From: Sulfuricurvum sp.
Lineage (GTDB): Bacteria; Campylobacterota; Campylobacteria; Campylobacterales; Sulfurimonadaceae
DNA length: 5,154 bases
Assembly (NCBI GenBank): GCA_022729835.1
Contig: DZBC01000159.1
Span: 1-5,154 of the forward strand
Reading direction: 5' to 3'
Shown here one piece after another: positions 4,981 through 5,154 of this stretch. The stretch's first letter is position 1. The number at the start of each line of letters is the position of its first letter. The translations under genes and the position numbers were made by a program. Under the pieces are notes generated by a model. It saw only the letters and a program-made list of their open reading frames with translations, was not told where the DNA came from and did no database searches.

Positions 4981-5154
4981 CGGCTGTAGCCAACAACCCA
5001 AGCCGGCTCCAAAAGTCCTTATTGACGTTTCGCTTCCCGTCGTCTCGCTCAACGGCCATATCAGCGAGATGCAGTCGATTGCGTTTGAATGGAAGAGCAT
5101 TCAAGACCCGCGCGTTGAAGGCTACTACGTCTACCGCTCCGACCCCAAAGCAGC
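4925..5154 (+). CDS. Fibronectin type III domain lipoprotein, FlpA-like (N-terminal part, truncated by window edge)
   Basis: The first 76 codons are present, running off the right edge. The N-terminus MRFYLLTLLAVISTSL is a lipoprotein signal sequence with Arg2, a hydrophobic core and the lipobox FSGC, so cleavage and lipidation are expected at Cys21. A proline- and lysine-containing tether follows (PKPAPK), then the start of a fibronectin type III module: AFEWKSIQDPRVEGYYVYRSDP has the Trp and Tyr-x-Tyr-Arg pattern of FN3 strands. The position after an rluD-family gene and divergent from rodA matches, from memory, C. jejuni flpA (Cj1279c), an FN3 surface lipoprotein reported to bind host fibronectin. 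In a probably free-living organism such an adhesin role is uncertain; an envelope or cell-wall-related role is equally possible. The start is set by the AGGA at 4913-4916. No symbol is given because most of the protein is missing. Confidence 0.88.
   Translation, partial: MRFYLLTLLAVISTSLIFSGCSQQPKPAPKVLIDVSLPVVSLNGHISEMQSIAFEWKSIQDPRVEGYYVYRSDPKA

Noticed and set aside
1..5154. Search for mobile elements, CRISPR repeats, toxin-antitoxin pairs or defence genes
   Set aside because: All coding space is occupied by recognisable housekeeping-type genes, and no gap exceeds 149 bp. The single tRNA shows no adjacent integrase or duplicated 3' end that would indicate an integrated element.

Overview
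The window most resembles a chromosome segment from a free-living member of the Campylobacterota (Epsilonproteobacteria). The main reason is the divergent block rodA <- | -> rluD-family synthase -> FN3 lipoprotein. From memory, this matches the Campylobacter jejuni order mrdB (Cj1282) / Cj1280c / flpA (Cj1279c). A CheX-family protein and TATAAT-type -10 boxes with little -35 conservation fit the same phylum. Base composition looks close to half G+C by eye, well above Campylobacter or Helicobacter, so a Sulfurimonas/Sulfurovum/Sulfuricurvum/Nitratifractor-type relative is more likely than a host-adapted species. Genus is not determined.

Layout from left to right. Positions 1-1488 (minus) hold the first 496 codons of tex, cut off at the left edge. 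Positions 1489-1637 are a 149-bp divergent intergenic region with a perfect 10-bp palindrome almost at its midpoint. Positions 1638-2684 (plus) encode an unusual CheX-type protein with a STAS-like N-terminus and a truncated, phospho-site-less receiver-like middle. A tRNA with anticodon CAU lies at 2723-2799 (minus) and has its own TATAAT promoter. A perfect 12-bp inverted repeat at 2833-2861 overlaps the stop codon of rodA (2843-3952, minus) and can act as a terminator in both directions. A 53-bp divergent promoter region follows, then the rluD-family gene (4006-4980, plus). Its last 56 nt overlap the start of an FN3 lipoprotein gene (4925 to the right edge), an FlpA-like protein.

Functionally this is mostly housekeeping: a transcription accessory factor (Tex), cell-wall elongation (RodA), rRNA modification (RluD family), a tRNA, and an outer-surface or periplasmic lipoprotein. 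No mobile element, CRISPR array, phage gene or defence system is visible. The two signals most worth following are the palindrome TTACATGTAA, found three times in 5.15 kb (every ACATGT in the window lies inside a copy), and the STAS-like / half-receiver / CheX architecture.
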